From CAWJAP01 sp963834365 (lineage in GTDB: Bacteria > Acidobacteriota > Vicinamibacteria > Vicinamibacterales > Vicinamibacteraceae), in NCBI GenBank assembly GCA_963834365.1, contig CAWIBS010000004.1, positions 1 to 36,525 of the forward strand: a stretch of DNA of 36,525 nucleotides, written 5' to 3'. The translations under genes and the position numbers were made by a program. The notes beneath the pieces are model-generated. The model had not been told where the DNA came from, did not search any database, and saw only the letters and a program-made list of their open reading frames with translations. Position 1 is the stretch's first letter. Each line of letters begins with the position of its first letter. Shown here in pieces: positions 27,245 to 35,756 of the stretch.

Positions 27245-28040
27245 TCACTGCCTCGGAACAGATGCGGCGCGGCCTTTGACGGCGTCGAGCGCCATCCTGA
27301 TCGTCCGCGCCACGACGTCAGGCTCGTCCGTCTGAACGTTGTGTCCGCTACGCTCAGCCCGGATCAACACGCCGCTGTTGGATAGGCGCGCGAGATCGGC
27401 GCCTTGGGCGTCTCTTTCCGCCCTCAGCGCAGCCCAAAAACTGTCTGAGGTACCTGGTGGCTGTTCGCGCCTACCCGCCGCGATGACGAAGAGGGGTATG
27501 TCACCGAGCGTCGCGCTTCGACGCGAGCGAGCGTCGTGTAGTTTCTGAAGTTCATCGGCCAGGAAGTCGTCCGGCGGGTTTGTCGGACTCGCTTTGCCAA
27601 TTGCAGGTTCCGGAACGGTCTTGCCGGTTGATGACTCGCGAACCCGGACCCAACGGTTCACAGTCGTGTTGAATTGAGTGCTGTCTTCGTGCAGCGCGTC
27701 CACGAGGACAATGCCCGCTACGCCCGAAAACTCGGCGGCGTAACTACGGGCGACCACGCCCCCAATCGAGTGGCCGACTAAGATGAAAGGTGGTTGGAGA
27801 TTGGCGCGCTGCAGAAGACGATTCAGATCGAACGCCTCCTGGCGCAAAGTACGCGGTACGCTTGCTGCGTCGCTCCACCCAGTCCCCGCAGGATCGTAGG
27901 CACACGTCTTTTCATTCGCCAGCAGTCCCTGCACGCGCGACCAAGTCGACGAGAATGCGCCGGCTCCGGGCAACAGGATGATTGTGGGCGAGGCGTCGCG
28001 AGGACCCGCACACTGCAGATGCATCTTGCGGCCACCAATG
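27245..28040 (-). CDS. Alpha/beta hydrolase, N-terminus cut by hairpin element
   Basis: Typical alpha/beta-hydrolase blocks: SPTIILLPGAGAFSSTW (oxyanion-hole strand), PPFILVGHSIGGVVARSYAA with the nucleophile Ser in GHSIGG, GIVLVDALHEDS, and the late histidine in ERSGHNVQTDEPDVV. The final segment is RTIRMALDAVKGRAASVPRQ. The frame is open upstream of the first ATG (28024) through DIGGRK, which matches the usual 'v.v.Grklh..c.G' start of the family. It then runs directly into the perfect inverted repeat at 28041. The natural N-terminus, often with a signal peptide, has therefore been lost. Substrate unknown. Confidence 0.8.
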
Positions 28041-28124
28041 TCTAACGAGGCCCTGCCTCAGACCGTCGAGCATGTTGTGACTTGAGCGGAGCGAAGGGCC
28101 GGTCTGAGGCAGGGCCTCGTTAGA
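28041..28124. repeat. Perfect 84-bp hairpin (25-bp arms)
   Basis: The left arm 28041-28065 (TCTAACGAGGCCCTGCCTCA then GACCG) is the exact reverse complement of 28100-28124. The 34-base loop holds no gene. Arms this long and perfect exceed normal terminators and look like a non-autonomous palindromic element (MITE-like) or the two ends of a deleted element. It sits exactly where the hydrolase gene is broken. Confidence 0.85.
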
Positions 28125-28233
28125 GAACAGAGGAGCCCCGGGAGCATGGCAGGGGTTGCTCCCTGCGCCTAGGTGATAGACCCTGTCGGGGTCGGTGGCC
28201 ACATGGGCCGCGCTCTCCGGGAGCTCCAAGACC

Positions 28234-29827
28234 ATGATACGCAAAAGTGTCGCTGAAATCCTCGACCACCACGTGACCTTCGAATTGGAAGCGATTGACC
28301 GGATGTATCTCAACGGCTACGTGCCGTCGCTGCAGATCGGGCGGCGGGGTCGTCTAGTTCATGAAGCAGCACTTGGGGGCCCGCGTCCCGTCGACCATGA
28401 TGGTGGCGCCGCTGAGCCAGCGGTTCGTCGAGGCCATGGAGCGCTTCGCCGAGACCGCGGGCGTCGATCTGGTGACGTTTGAGAAGGGCCAACGGAAGGA
28501 TGACGTGGCGCAGCAGTACCTCGCCGCGTTCCAGGGGCACGAAGGCGTCTTCTTCATCGGCAAGGCCCAAGAGAAGGCCAGTGTCTTCCGGACCGAGAAG
28601 CGGCGGAACGCTGACGGGTCGACGTACCCGTGGATCTATCGGTCGACGACGCCGGTCAATCACTACTATGTCTACCTCCTCGACCGCGACTTCGGCCCGC
28701 TGTTCATCAAGTTCTGCTCCTACTTTCCCTACGCCGTGAAGGTCTGTCTGAACGGGCACGAGTGGCTCAAACGCCAGCTCACGCAGCGCGGCATCGCCTA
28801 CGAGCCGCTCGACAACGGCATCCGGTCCACCGAGGACGCCGCGCGGGTGCAGCGCATCGCCAACACTCTGGATGCGGCGAAGATCGACGCCGTCTTTCGC
28901 AAGTGGCTCCGCCGCCTGCCGCATCCCTTCATCGCCGCCCACCGCGCCGCCGGCTATCGCTATCAGCTCTCGATCCTCCAGGCGGAATTCGCCTTGACCC
29001 AGGTCCTCGATCGGCCCCGCACCGGCCGCGGCTTCTTCGAAGAAGTCATGCGCGAGAATCTCGACCTCGGCCGGCCCGATCAGATGCAGCTGATTTTCAA
29101 TCGCCGCGTCACGCGGCAAACGCCCGGCCAGTTCCGCACCCGGATCCTGACCGAAGGCGTCGTCCCCTCGCTCCACGTCGATTACAAGAAGTCTCGCGTC
29201 AAGCAGTACCACAAAGAAGGCCAGGCGCTCCGCACCGAAACGACCATCAACAACACCTACGACTTCGAGATCGGTCGGGCTCTTCGCAATCTCCCCGCCC
29301 TGCGGGAGATCGGCTTTGCCGCCAACCGACGCCTCCTGCGCGTCGAATATCTGAGCCACGACTGCCTGATCGGTGACGACCACCTGGACGCCCTCACCCA
29401 ACCCGTCGTCGTCGACACCCAACGCGCCGCGGCGCTGCGCCTCGGCGATCGCCGCGTCCTCGCCCTCATGCAGACGCTCTGTCTCTTCGCGCTCAGCCCA
29501 AGCGGGTTCCGCCATCGTGACGTGCGCGCCGCCGTCGCGCAACTCCTCGGCCGCGCGCTCGATCGAGTACGGCGCCAGCCAGATGACGTACGACCTGCGC
29601 CGGCTCCGGTTCCACGGGCTCATCGAACGCGTCCCGCGCAGTCATCGCTATCGCATCACCGCGTCAGGGCGCCCGCCTCGCCGTGCTCTATCGTCCGGAT
29701 CTATGCGCGCGGGTTCCGCCCCGCCGCGTCACTTCCCACGTCCGGCACTCACCGCGGCTCACAAGCCCTTGAGCGCCTCGATGCTGCCCTCACCAAATTC
29801 CTTCAGGAGGTCCGACTTGTTGCCTGA
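28234..29827 (+). CDS. Large conserved protein of unknown function (frameshifted)
   Basis: The frame from ATG 28234 starts MIRKSVAEILDHHVTFELEA followed by IDRMYLNGYVPSLQ, then after an indel near 28350 continues in a 400-codon frame. Prominent blocks: KRKD-like GQRKDDVAQQYLAAFQGHEG, VFFIGKAQEKASVFRTEKRR, VNHYYVYLLDRDFGPLFIKF, YAVKVCLNGHEWLKRQLTQR, GYRYQLSILQAEFALTQVLD, SLHVDYKKSRVKQYHKEGQA and LRTETTINNTYDFEIGRALR. After indels near 29565-29700 a winged-helix-like tail follows (MTYDLRRLRFHGLIERVPRS, HRYRITASG) and LERLDAALTKFLQEVRLVA. I recognise the protein type from many genomes, often in several copies, but know no assigned function. The tail may bind DNA. Confidence 0.65.
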
Positions 29828-29949
29828 CAAAACTTGACTCAAGTACTCAGATTTCAACCGGTCAAGGCATCTAGGAGCTCACCAGGGGCTGGCCCTGAAA
29901 CGCGGGCTTGAGCGCCGAGTTGTGTTGCGGACAACGACGCGACGAGAAC

Positions 29950-30136
29950 CACGACGACGATGCGCGCGCTTGGTACCGGGATCGGTCGACAGCTCATGGA
30001 CGCCTTCGAGCAGTGGGCGAATGATCGGAAAAGCGTGCTCGTGTCGCTGCCCGTGGCGCTACCGCGTTCTACGAACATCGCGGCTACAAATTGACGGCTG
30101 GATACTACAAGAGTACTTTGCGATTGGCTCACCCGC
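29950..30136 (+). pseudogene. GNAT acetyltransferase C-terminal remnant
   Basis: Two pieces of the GNAT fold remain. The first is ALGTGIGRQLMDAFEQWAND with RKSVLVSLP, matching the acetyl-CoA pyrophosphate-binding 'G.G..Ll..f..wa' segment. The second, in another frame after about 30050, is ATAFYEHRGYKLTAGYYKST, the typical 'a..fYe..Gy...' final strands. The N-terminal half is missing. The rest of 29828-30245 shows nothing recognisable. Confidence 0.6.
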
Positions 30137-30245
30137 GTGATGCCCACGTGCAGATGGGGACTCGTCATGCGCAATCAAGAGAAACCGTAGATAACGCGTA
30201 GTCGCACAGGGCGGATTGAAGCATCCGCCCTGGCGGAGAGCCTGG

Positions 30246-31006
30246 TCAAGCGGTATCTGGCTCGATGCCCAATCGGTCGTTCACGGCGATCCGGAGCTTC
30301 TGCTTGCATCCAAGGTAGCGCTCGGTCGTCTGGATGGAGACGTGGCCGAGCAGGAACTGGATTTGATCCAGTTCGCCGCCGGCAAGATGGCAAAGTCGGG
30401 CGCAAGTGCGCCGCAAGTCGTGCGGAGCCAGCTGGTCGACGCCCGCGCGTGCCGCCGCCACCCGGACAACATCCCACAGCACCTTTGGCGACATGCCGTT
30501 ACCCCAAATCCGACCGGCCTTGTTGATCGCCCGGAACACGCGGCCCTCTGTGATGCCGGCTGCGGTCGTCCATCCATCGACCGCGGACTTGACCCACGAC
30601 GGGATCGGCACCGTTCGGACATGACCGCCCTTGCCAACGAGATCGGCGACCACCCAATGCTCCTCGCGCTGCCGCACGGATTCCAGAGTGAGAGCGAGCA
30701 GCTCGCCGCGGCGTAGGCCGCAGCCAATCAACATCGCCAGCATCGCATGGTCGCGTGCCTCGCGAGGCGTAGCTGGTGGAGCGTGCTCCAGCAACCGTCG
30801 GCCCTGTTGGGGGGTGAGCCAGTTGCCGAGACGGACCCCGAGGCGCCGGACGCCCTTGACGCGGCGGATGCCCGCAGCGAGTTCAGGGCTCAGCAGCCCA
30901 GCATCGGCGGCCTCGTACGCGACCCGCCGAATCGCCGCCAACCGGAGGTTGATCGTCGCCGGCGCGTACTGCCGCTGTTCGAGGTGGATCCGATAACGGA
31001 GGACCT
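30246..31006 (-). pseudogene. Tyrosine recombinase/integrase cut by the insertion sequence
   Basis: The catalytic domain of a tyrosine site-specific recombinase is complete and in one frame. The residues are the first Arg in LIGCGLRRGELLALTLE, Lys in LVGKGGHVRTVPIP, the His-x-x-Arg pair in LAPHDLRRTCARLCH, the second His in FLLGHVSIQTTERYLG, and the Tyr in TERYL. The core-binding helix region upstream reads YRIHLEQRQYAPATINLRLA and AIRRVAYEAADAGLLSPELA. The open frame reaches 31006, where the inverted repeat of the insertion sequence starts. Only about 10 possible codons remain on its far side (35721-35755), so the N-terminal SAM-like domain is lost. Confidence 0.85.
31003..31006. repeat. Target site duplication ACCT (left copy)
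   Basis: ACCT at 31003-31006 directly precedes the left inverted repeat and is repeated at 35721-35724 directly after the right one. A 4-base duplication is consistent with insertion by a DDE transposase. Confidence 0.7.
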
Positions 31007-31079
31007 GTCCCTACCAGAAATCCGGTACCTGTTGTGGTCGTTGTCGTTGCGGGCCTGGACTGATACCCTCCACCAGAGC

Positions 31080-31861
31080 ATGCCCGCGTTGCTCGTCGCG
31101 TTGCTCGCTGCCCTCCAGTCTGTCGTTCGGTCGCGTCTCGAGCTCGGGGCGGAGATTCTCGCTCTCCGGCATCAACTTGCCGTCCTGCAACGCCAGACGC
31201 CGAAGCGCCCGCGGCTGGGTCACGCCGATCGGTGGCTCTGGGTGCTCCTGTCTCGGGTGTGGTGGAATTGGCAAAGCGCCCTTCAGTTGGTCAGACCTGA
31301 CACCGTCGTGCGATGGCATCGTCGCGGGTTCGCACGCTACTGGCGCTGGAGATCGTCGCGGCGACGACCCGGTCGACCCGCCCTGGCTGTTGACGTGCGC
31401 GCACTGATCCAGCAGATGCACGGGGCCAACCCGCGCTGGGGCGCACCGCGCGTCCACGGCGAACTGCGGAAGCTGGGCCTCCACCTCGCACAGGCGACGG
31501 TGGCGAAGTACTTCGCCCGCCATCGCGGGGCGCCCCCGACCCAGACGTGGCGGACCTTCCTCACCAACCACACCTCCCAACTCGCGTCGTGTGATTTCTT
31601 CACGGTACCCACGGCCACGTTTCGGGTCTTGTTTGTGTTCGTGGTGTTGTCGCACGATCGCCGGCGCATCGTCCACATCAACGTGACGGCGCATCCAACC
31701 GCGGTATGGACCGCGCAACAGCTCCGCGAGGCGTGGCCCTGGGACACCGCGCCGCGTTTCCTCATCCGGGATCGCGACACGATCTACACTTCCGATCTGC
31801 GACGCACCGGCAAGCGATGGGCGTTGAGGAAGTCCTCACGGCCCCGCGGTCGCCCTGGCAG
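31080..31861 (+). pseudogene. Transposase, integrase-core DDE type, 5' part
   Basis: The frame from ATG 31080 begins MPALLVALLAALQSVVRSRL and AEILALRHQLAVLQRQTPKR, a helix-turn-helix-like N-terminus common to this transposase group. The rve (retroviral integrase) core follows with RWGAPRVHGELRKLGLHLAQ, the first catalytic Asp in QLASCDFFTVPTATFRVLFV, and the second in APRFLIRDRDTIYTSDL. A one-base indel near 31810 shifts the last codons (KAMGVEEVLTAPRSPWQ would be expected; MGVEEVLTAPRSPWQ is seen). The gene stops being itself exactly after the CAG of SPWQ at 31861, where the serine-recombinase element begins. The catalytic Glu is on the other side. Confidence 0.85.
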
Positions 31862-31866
31862 AAGGA

Positions 31867-33977
31867 CTACGCTTCATACTGCACCGCATTCGTCTGATCC
31901 GGGAGAAGGTTCGGGCATCGTCGATCTGAAAGACGTCGGCCCTGCATTTTGACGGGGGCATTCGGGCCGGGCGGCTCGTAGAGGCATTCGTGTTTGTCGT
32001 TGCAACAGTGTCGCCGCAGCAGAGCCGTGGCGCGCCCAGATTTTGACGGTGGCGACGGAGACGTTCAAGCGGTCGCGCGATCTCGTCTTGAGGTCAGCAT
32101 GCCCTCGGCTGCGGAGTCGCGTCGTAGCGAGAGCGGAGACGGTGACTCCGCCGGATATGTTTGCACGATGCGGCGGTGGAACGGCTGTCCGGTGCCGGAG
32201 AGATAGCCCGCGCGCGTTCAGCATCGTCGCGATGGTGACGTCGGTGTGCTGTGTCGAGGAGCTGATCGATCAGCGCGACGATCTCGGTGCTGGTCTCACG
32301 CAGCTGCCACGCGTTCAGGGCGCGGGCGAGCGTGAGCGTGGTCGTCGCGCCGCCCCGAAACCGGAGGTGGGTCGTGAGCCCCTCCGCGGTTTTGATCAGC
32401 GTGACATCCTCCATCAGCAGGCGGACCATCCGTTTTCGTTCACGATCCGGCGTGTGCGGGTCGTGCCAGAGTCGCGGAAAGTCGCGTCGCCAGCGCGAGA
32501 ATCCGCGCACGCGCCTCGGCGTCCACGCTCAGGCGGTCGCGTGTCGCTGCCGATCATAGGTCGTCCTGCGCCTCGACGACCTGCTGCAGGGCGCGATTCC
32601 ACTGGGCTTCTAATTCATCGGCCACGAGCCGATTCGCGGGATCGACCTGCAGGTAGCGACGACGGGCGAGATCCGCTTCATAGCGCGCGCTCTCGACGGC
32701 GCGGCGATGCAGCCGGTCGGTGTCCTCGAGCCGCGCCTGGAGCTCATGATGCACCGTGAGCGCCATCTCCAAGCGTGAGCGGCGTGACCGTCTCGATGAG
32801 CACGCGCCCGATCGCCTCATCGAGCCCGCGGCCCGGGATGCTTTGACAGATCGGTTCGGCGCGGGCGATGCCGCGCCGCTGGCACACATACGTCGGCCAG
32901 AGCGTCCCGTGCCGCTGGTGATAGCGCACGGTCATCCGATCGCCGCATCGGCCGCACACGACGAGCCCTTGCAGCAGCGCCGGGCCTTCACGCGGCGGGC
33001 TCCGCCGTCGGTCGCCGCCGATGGCCTGCGCGTTCTCCCGCAGCCGGCGTTGATTCTCTTCAAACTCCTCCCAGGTGATGTAGCCGGCATGCGCCTGGGG
33101 GATCAGCGCCGTCCACTCGTCGCGGGGCAACCGCTCGATCACCGTCCGCGCCTCGCCGGTGCGGCGTTGCCGGCTGCGGCCGAAAAAGAAGGCGCCCGCG
33201 AAGCGTGGATTATGGAGCACCCAGAGCGCGCGCGAATGCTGCAGCGGGACCCAGCGCGTGCCCGTGTCGTGGATGCCATGGCGCGCGTGACGGGGAAATA
33301 ACAGCTGCGTGATCGCGGAAGGCCTTCACGATGGCCGTCGCCGATCCCGTCCGCCGAAACGTCTGGAAGAAGGTGCGGATCGTGTCCTGGACCCGCTGAT
33401 CCGGATCGAGCATGACGCGACCCGCGGCGTCGTAGACAAAGCCCACCGGCACCGGCATTTCGAGCTCGCCGCGGCGAGCCTTGTTCACGATGCCGCCGCG
33501 GAGCCGCGCGCGCAGCACATGCAACTCCGCCTCGCTCATCGTGCCTTTGAGGCCGAGCAGCAAGCGATCATTGAAATGCGCCGGATCGTAGAGGCCGTCC
33601 TCATCCAAGATGAGCGTCTCGGTCAAGGCGCAGATTTCCAAGAGCCGATGCCAGTCCGTGGAGTTGCGGGCCAGGCGGGAGACTTCCAGGCCCATCACGA
33701 GCCCGGCGCGGCCCAGCCCCACATCGCGCACCAGCTGTTGAAAGCCTTCGCGGTCCGCGGCCGACGCGCCGGACTGCCCCAGGTCGCGATCGATCACCAC
33801 GACCTGCTCAATGGGCCAGCCGAGCGCGACCGCGCGTTGGCGGAGCGCATATTGGCGCTCCGTGCTTTCGGTGTTTTCGACGACCTGCCGCAGCGTCGAC
33901 TGCCGGATATACAGATACGCCTGGCGCCGCAGGTGTCGCGGCGTGATCTTGTGCGAGCGGTCACCGGTTAGGTCCAT
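31867..33977 (-). CDS. Large serine recombinase with C-terminal HTH (frameshifted)
   Basis: From ATG 33977 (AGGAGG 7 bases upstream) the protein starts MDLTGDRSHKITPRHLRRQA. The resolvase catalytic domain follows with the active-site serine in AYLYIRQSTLRQV, VVVIDRDLGQSGASAADREG, and GLEVSRLARNSTDWHRLL. The Recombinase domain includes RTFFQTFRRTGSATAIVKAF, then LHNPRFAGAFFFGRSRQ and a zinc ribbon (CGRCGD and a later C-x7-C in YVCQRRGIARAEPIC). A coiled-coil-like segment follows (ALTVHHELQARLEDTDRLHR), then PDRERKRMVRLLMEDVTLIK. The tail has an HTH-like RLNVSVATVKIWARHG and CLYEPPGPNAPVKMQG. Frame changes occur near 33280, 32765, 32550, 32500, 32200 and 32050. The stop TAG 31867 lies six bases from the element end. 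This enzyme should catalyse excision and insertion of the element. Confidence 0.85.
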
Positions 33978-34224
33978 GTGACCTCCTGATGCAGCAGCAC
34001 CATGTGCGCCCAGACCTGCGCCAGCTCGTGGTGCACGAGCGGCGGAATCGCGGACGACCGAGACGGCGGCTGGCGCGGGCACGGCGGGGCAGGGACACAT
34101 CGCCCACGCGTGCAGCCAGGCCGTCATGCCCTGGCGGAGCAGGAGCGTGAAGCCGAGACTGGGACCGTCGTGCGGGTCCACTGTGCCCGAGCGCGACCCG
34201 CCGCAGCATTTCGTAGCTGGTCAC
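33968..34224 (-). CDS. Small unknown ORF preceding the serine recombinase
   Basis: A short protein appears to run from GTG 34224 (VTSYEMLRRVALGHSG) through a frame change near 34185 (GPSLGFTLLLRQGMTAWLHA) and another near 34040-34060. It ends with IPPLVHHELAQVWAHMVLLH and QEVTWT. Its stop TAA (33968-33970) lies within the start region of the recombinase, and its last codons contain the recombinase ribosome binding site. The helical, membrane-neutral sequence has no motif I know. I infer that it is a real gene from the tight overlap and the protein-like composition, not from family resemblance. Confidence 0.45.
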
Positions 34225-34267
34225 CAGCACGGACGGCGGCACGCCGCCGCGACGACCGCCGGGACGC

Positions 34268-34741
34268 TCAGCGCCGTTTTTTTTCCTCGCGCCGGAGGGC
34301 GCGCTCGAGGGTGCGCCGGTGGACGGCGAGGCCAAAGCGCCGCCGAATGTGGCCGAGCAGCGCCGGCGTGCTGAGCGTCGGGATCGTCGGTGCGTGAGCG
34401 CGTGCACAAAGGCCATCACGGCGTCGTCGAGCTTGTGCGCGCCGCGCGGGCCGCGCTTGCGCGGCACCAAGCCGGGAAGGCCCTGCGCCTTGAACGCGGT
34501 CTGCGCTTGATAGAACGTCGGCCGGGAACAGCCGAACGCGTCGGTCGTCTGCGCGACCGAGCTGGCCGTCGACATCGACCCGCCGCAGCATTTCGTATTT
34601 CACCTGGACCAGATCGCGCGGATCGAAAAACTCGTGCGATCCAAACAACGGGTCGCGGACCGCCTCGGGATGGGGATGCAGCGCGCCCTGGGCGCGGAGC
34701 GCCTCGGCTTTGCCATCGCGCCGGGGAGGCCGGGCAGCCAT
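34268..34741 (-). CDS. HTH protein of the serine-recombinase element (frameshifted)
   Basis: The protein starts MAARPPRRDGKAEALRAQGA and reads HEFFDPRDLVQVKYEMLRRV. After an indel near 34565 (an extra C) comes a helix-turn-helix: SVAQTTDAFGCSRPTFYQAQ, then AFKAQGLPGLVPRKRGPRGA and HKLDDAVMAFVHALT. After another near 34395 it ends TLSTPALLGHIRRRFGLAVH, RRTLERALRREEKKRR. This is the helix-turn-helix arrangement of IS630/IS3-type DNA-binding N-domains without a catalytic core. Its position between DUF5372-like and recombinase genes suggests that it regulates the element or binds its ends. About 155 residues. Confidence 0.7.
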   Translation of the reverse strand: MAARPPRRDGKAEALRAQGALHPHPEAVRDPLFGSHEFFDPRDLVQVKYEMLRRVDVDGQLGRADDRRVRLFPADVLSSADRVQGAGPSRLGAAQARPARRAQARRRRDGLCARAHAPTIPTLSTPALLGHIRRRFGLAVHRRTLERALRREEKKRR

Positions 34742-34751
34742 TGTAAGTATA

Positions 34752-34781
34752 ATTATGCCTCATACCATGTGGCAGTGTCAA
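34752..34781 (-). promoter_or_regulatory. Promoter of the HTH gene
   Basis: On the minus strand TTGACA (34776-34781) and CATAAT (34752-34757) are spaced by 18 bases, ten bases before the ATG of the HTH protein. The surrounding 40 bases are clearly AT-richer than the rest of the element. The message would be nearly leaderless. It likely drives the HTH, small ORF and recombinase genes. Confidence 0.6.
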
Positions 34782-34926
34782 CGCCGTCCATCGCGATGCT
34801 CCCGTGTCGTGCCCATTGTATACAGGCACATACTGCGTCCACTTGCGGCGGTGACCGTGCGTCCCTGCCGTGAGGCACGCGGCGTAGTTTATCTAACACA
34901 TGCGGCGTGATTTGCTTGACACTCAT
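34753..34926 (-). CDS. 57-residue ORF, translationally coupled
   Basis: ATG 34926 overlaps the stop of the DUF5372-like gene (TGATGAGTG). The frame reads MSVKQITPHVLDKLRRVPHG and ends at TAA 34753. A different frame through the same DNA (VPVYNGHDTGASRWTALTLP, HGMRHNYTYNG) also looks protein-like, so an indel near 34860 could join the two into a longer protein. The start is credible because of the coupling; the end is not certain. No family recognised. Confidence 0.4.
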   Translation of the reverse strand: MSVKQITPHVLDKLRRVPHGRDARSPPQVDAVCACIQWARHGSIAMDGVDTATWYEA

Positions 34927-35222
34927 CATCCGGCTGGCCTCGAGGGCTGGGTGAGCCGCGTCAGCAGATCGACTAACCGACAGAGGTCGTCGTACCGGAA
35001 ATGCGCCCGGCCCGCTCCGACCATCACGGTTGGATCGTCAGCGACGAGATCGGTCCACTGCCGCGGAAGCCGGGCGAGCTGCCCGGCATCATCGTGAAAG
35101 AAGACGCGGTACTCGCCCCACGTCTGACGGCACTCGATTAACTGGAAGGCCCGCCCTCGCAGCGGATGGAAGGGATGGGTAACTCGAAAGGTTTGCGGCG
35201 CACCGCCCGTCGGCGGTGCAAT
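34926..35222 (-). CDS. DUF5372-like small protein
   Basis: The frame covers about 98 residues: APPTGGAPQTFRVTHPFHPL, RGRAFQLIECRQTWGEYRVF, FHDDAGQLARLPRQWTDLVA and FRYDDLCRLVDLLTRLTQPS. The pattern 'vTHPFHPL.gr.fel......wge.rv.f.d..G.l..lp..WTd' is what I recall for DUF5372, a family of unknown function found beside recombinases and transposases. No ATG or GTG is visible before the element edge; ATT 35222 is one option, or the start may be created when the element circularises. It is the first gene of the element's minus-strand group. Confidence 0.6.
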   Translation of the reverse strand: MAPPTGGAPQTFRVTHPFHPLRGRAFQLIECRQTWGEYRVFFHDDAGQLARLPRQWTDLVADDPTVMVGAGRAHFRYDDLCRLVDLLTRLTQPSRPAG

Positions 35223-35236
35223 TGACGGCTCACGCC

Positions 35237-35490
35237 AACGCCTACGCCGAGCGGTTCATCGGCTCGATTCGACGCGAGTGCCTCGACCACGTGATCGTGC
35301 GTTGAACGAGCGTTCGTTGCAGCGCCATCTCCAGCAGTACCTCGCCTACTACCACGAGTGGCGAACCCACGTCTCGCTGGACAAAGACGCACCGGTCCCG
35401 CGGGCCGAGCAAGCGCCTGCCGGCGGCGCGATTGTCGCCGTCCCGCACGTCGGCGGTTTACAACATCACTACGAGCGGCGCGCCGCCTGA
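35237..35490 (+). pseudogene. Transposase, 3' part with catalytic Glu
   Basis: The continuation of the 31080-31861 transposase starts NAYAERFIGSIRRECLDHVI, with the catalytic Glu in the 'N.yaErfigslrre' motif. After a one-base indel at 35302 it goes on LNERSLQRHLQQYLAYYHEW, RTHVSLDKDAPVPRAEQAPA and stops at TGA 35488-35490 after HHYERRAA. Together the two parts make about 345 residues with a complete D-D-E set, so the transposase was intact before the element landed in it. Confidence 0.85.
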
Positions 35491-35706
35491 CCATCGCACT
35501 CAGCGCACCGACCGCTTGCGGGCGCTCGGCGGCGACAGCCCGCGGTGTCCACACAGGGCCGTCAAAGGGTCTGTCAACGCCGATCCAATATCTGAACTGT
35601 CGAATCGACGGCCGGCGAACAGGGCGACCCCGCGTTCAACAGTCTGGGAGCCGCGCGCTGGCAACCCGGAAGGCACACGGTCGGACCCTTCTTCAGCACG
35701 ATGGAG

Positions 35707-35724
35707 TTTCTGGTAGGGACACCT
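35707..35724. repeat. Right inverted repeat of the IS and ACCT duplication
   Basis: TTTCTGGTAGGGAC (35707-35720) is the exact complement of the left end at 31007-31020, and ACCT (35721-35724) repeats the left flank. Confidence 0.78.
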
Positions 35725-35756
35725 CTCGTTGCTCGCATCACTCGAGTCACTTGCGA

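Larger units (their letters stand above)
31862..35236 (-). mobile_element. Serine-recombinase element inserted in the transposase
   Basis: The element splits the transposase between the codons of SPWQ and NAYAERF. Joining CAG at 31859-31861 to AAC at 35237-35239 restores the expected reading frame exactly. The dinucleotide AA is present at both edges (31862-31863 and 35237-35238), as expected for serine-recombinase strand exchange at a 2-bp core. Between the AAs the ends match in inverted register. Counted inward, 14 of the first 24 bases agree, and TGCACCGC lies at positions 17-24 on both sides. All genes inside are on the minus strand: DUF5372-like, a 57-codon ORF, an HTH protein, a small ORF and a large serine recombinase. 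Confidence 0.82.
31007..35720 (+). mobile_element. DDE insertion sequence (1,339 bp) carrying a 3,375-bp insertion
   Basis: The ends are a 14-base inverted repeat: GTCCCTACCAGAAA at 31007-31020 and its exact complement TTTCTGGTAGGGAC at 35707-35720. Both are flanked by ACCT. Without the internal element (31862-35236) the insertion sequence is 1,339 bp, a normal size for one with a single transposase of about 345 residues. It interrupts a tyrosine recombinase gene. About 215 bases after the transposase stop (35491-35706) carry no recognised gene. Confidence 0.8.

Noticed and set aside
28310..29623. Minus-strand open frame (437 codons) opposite the large unknown gene
   Set aside because: The plus strand has the conserved protein blocks and the start; the antisense frame is a mirror of its codon bias.
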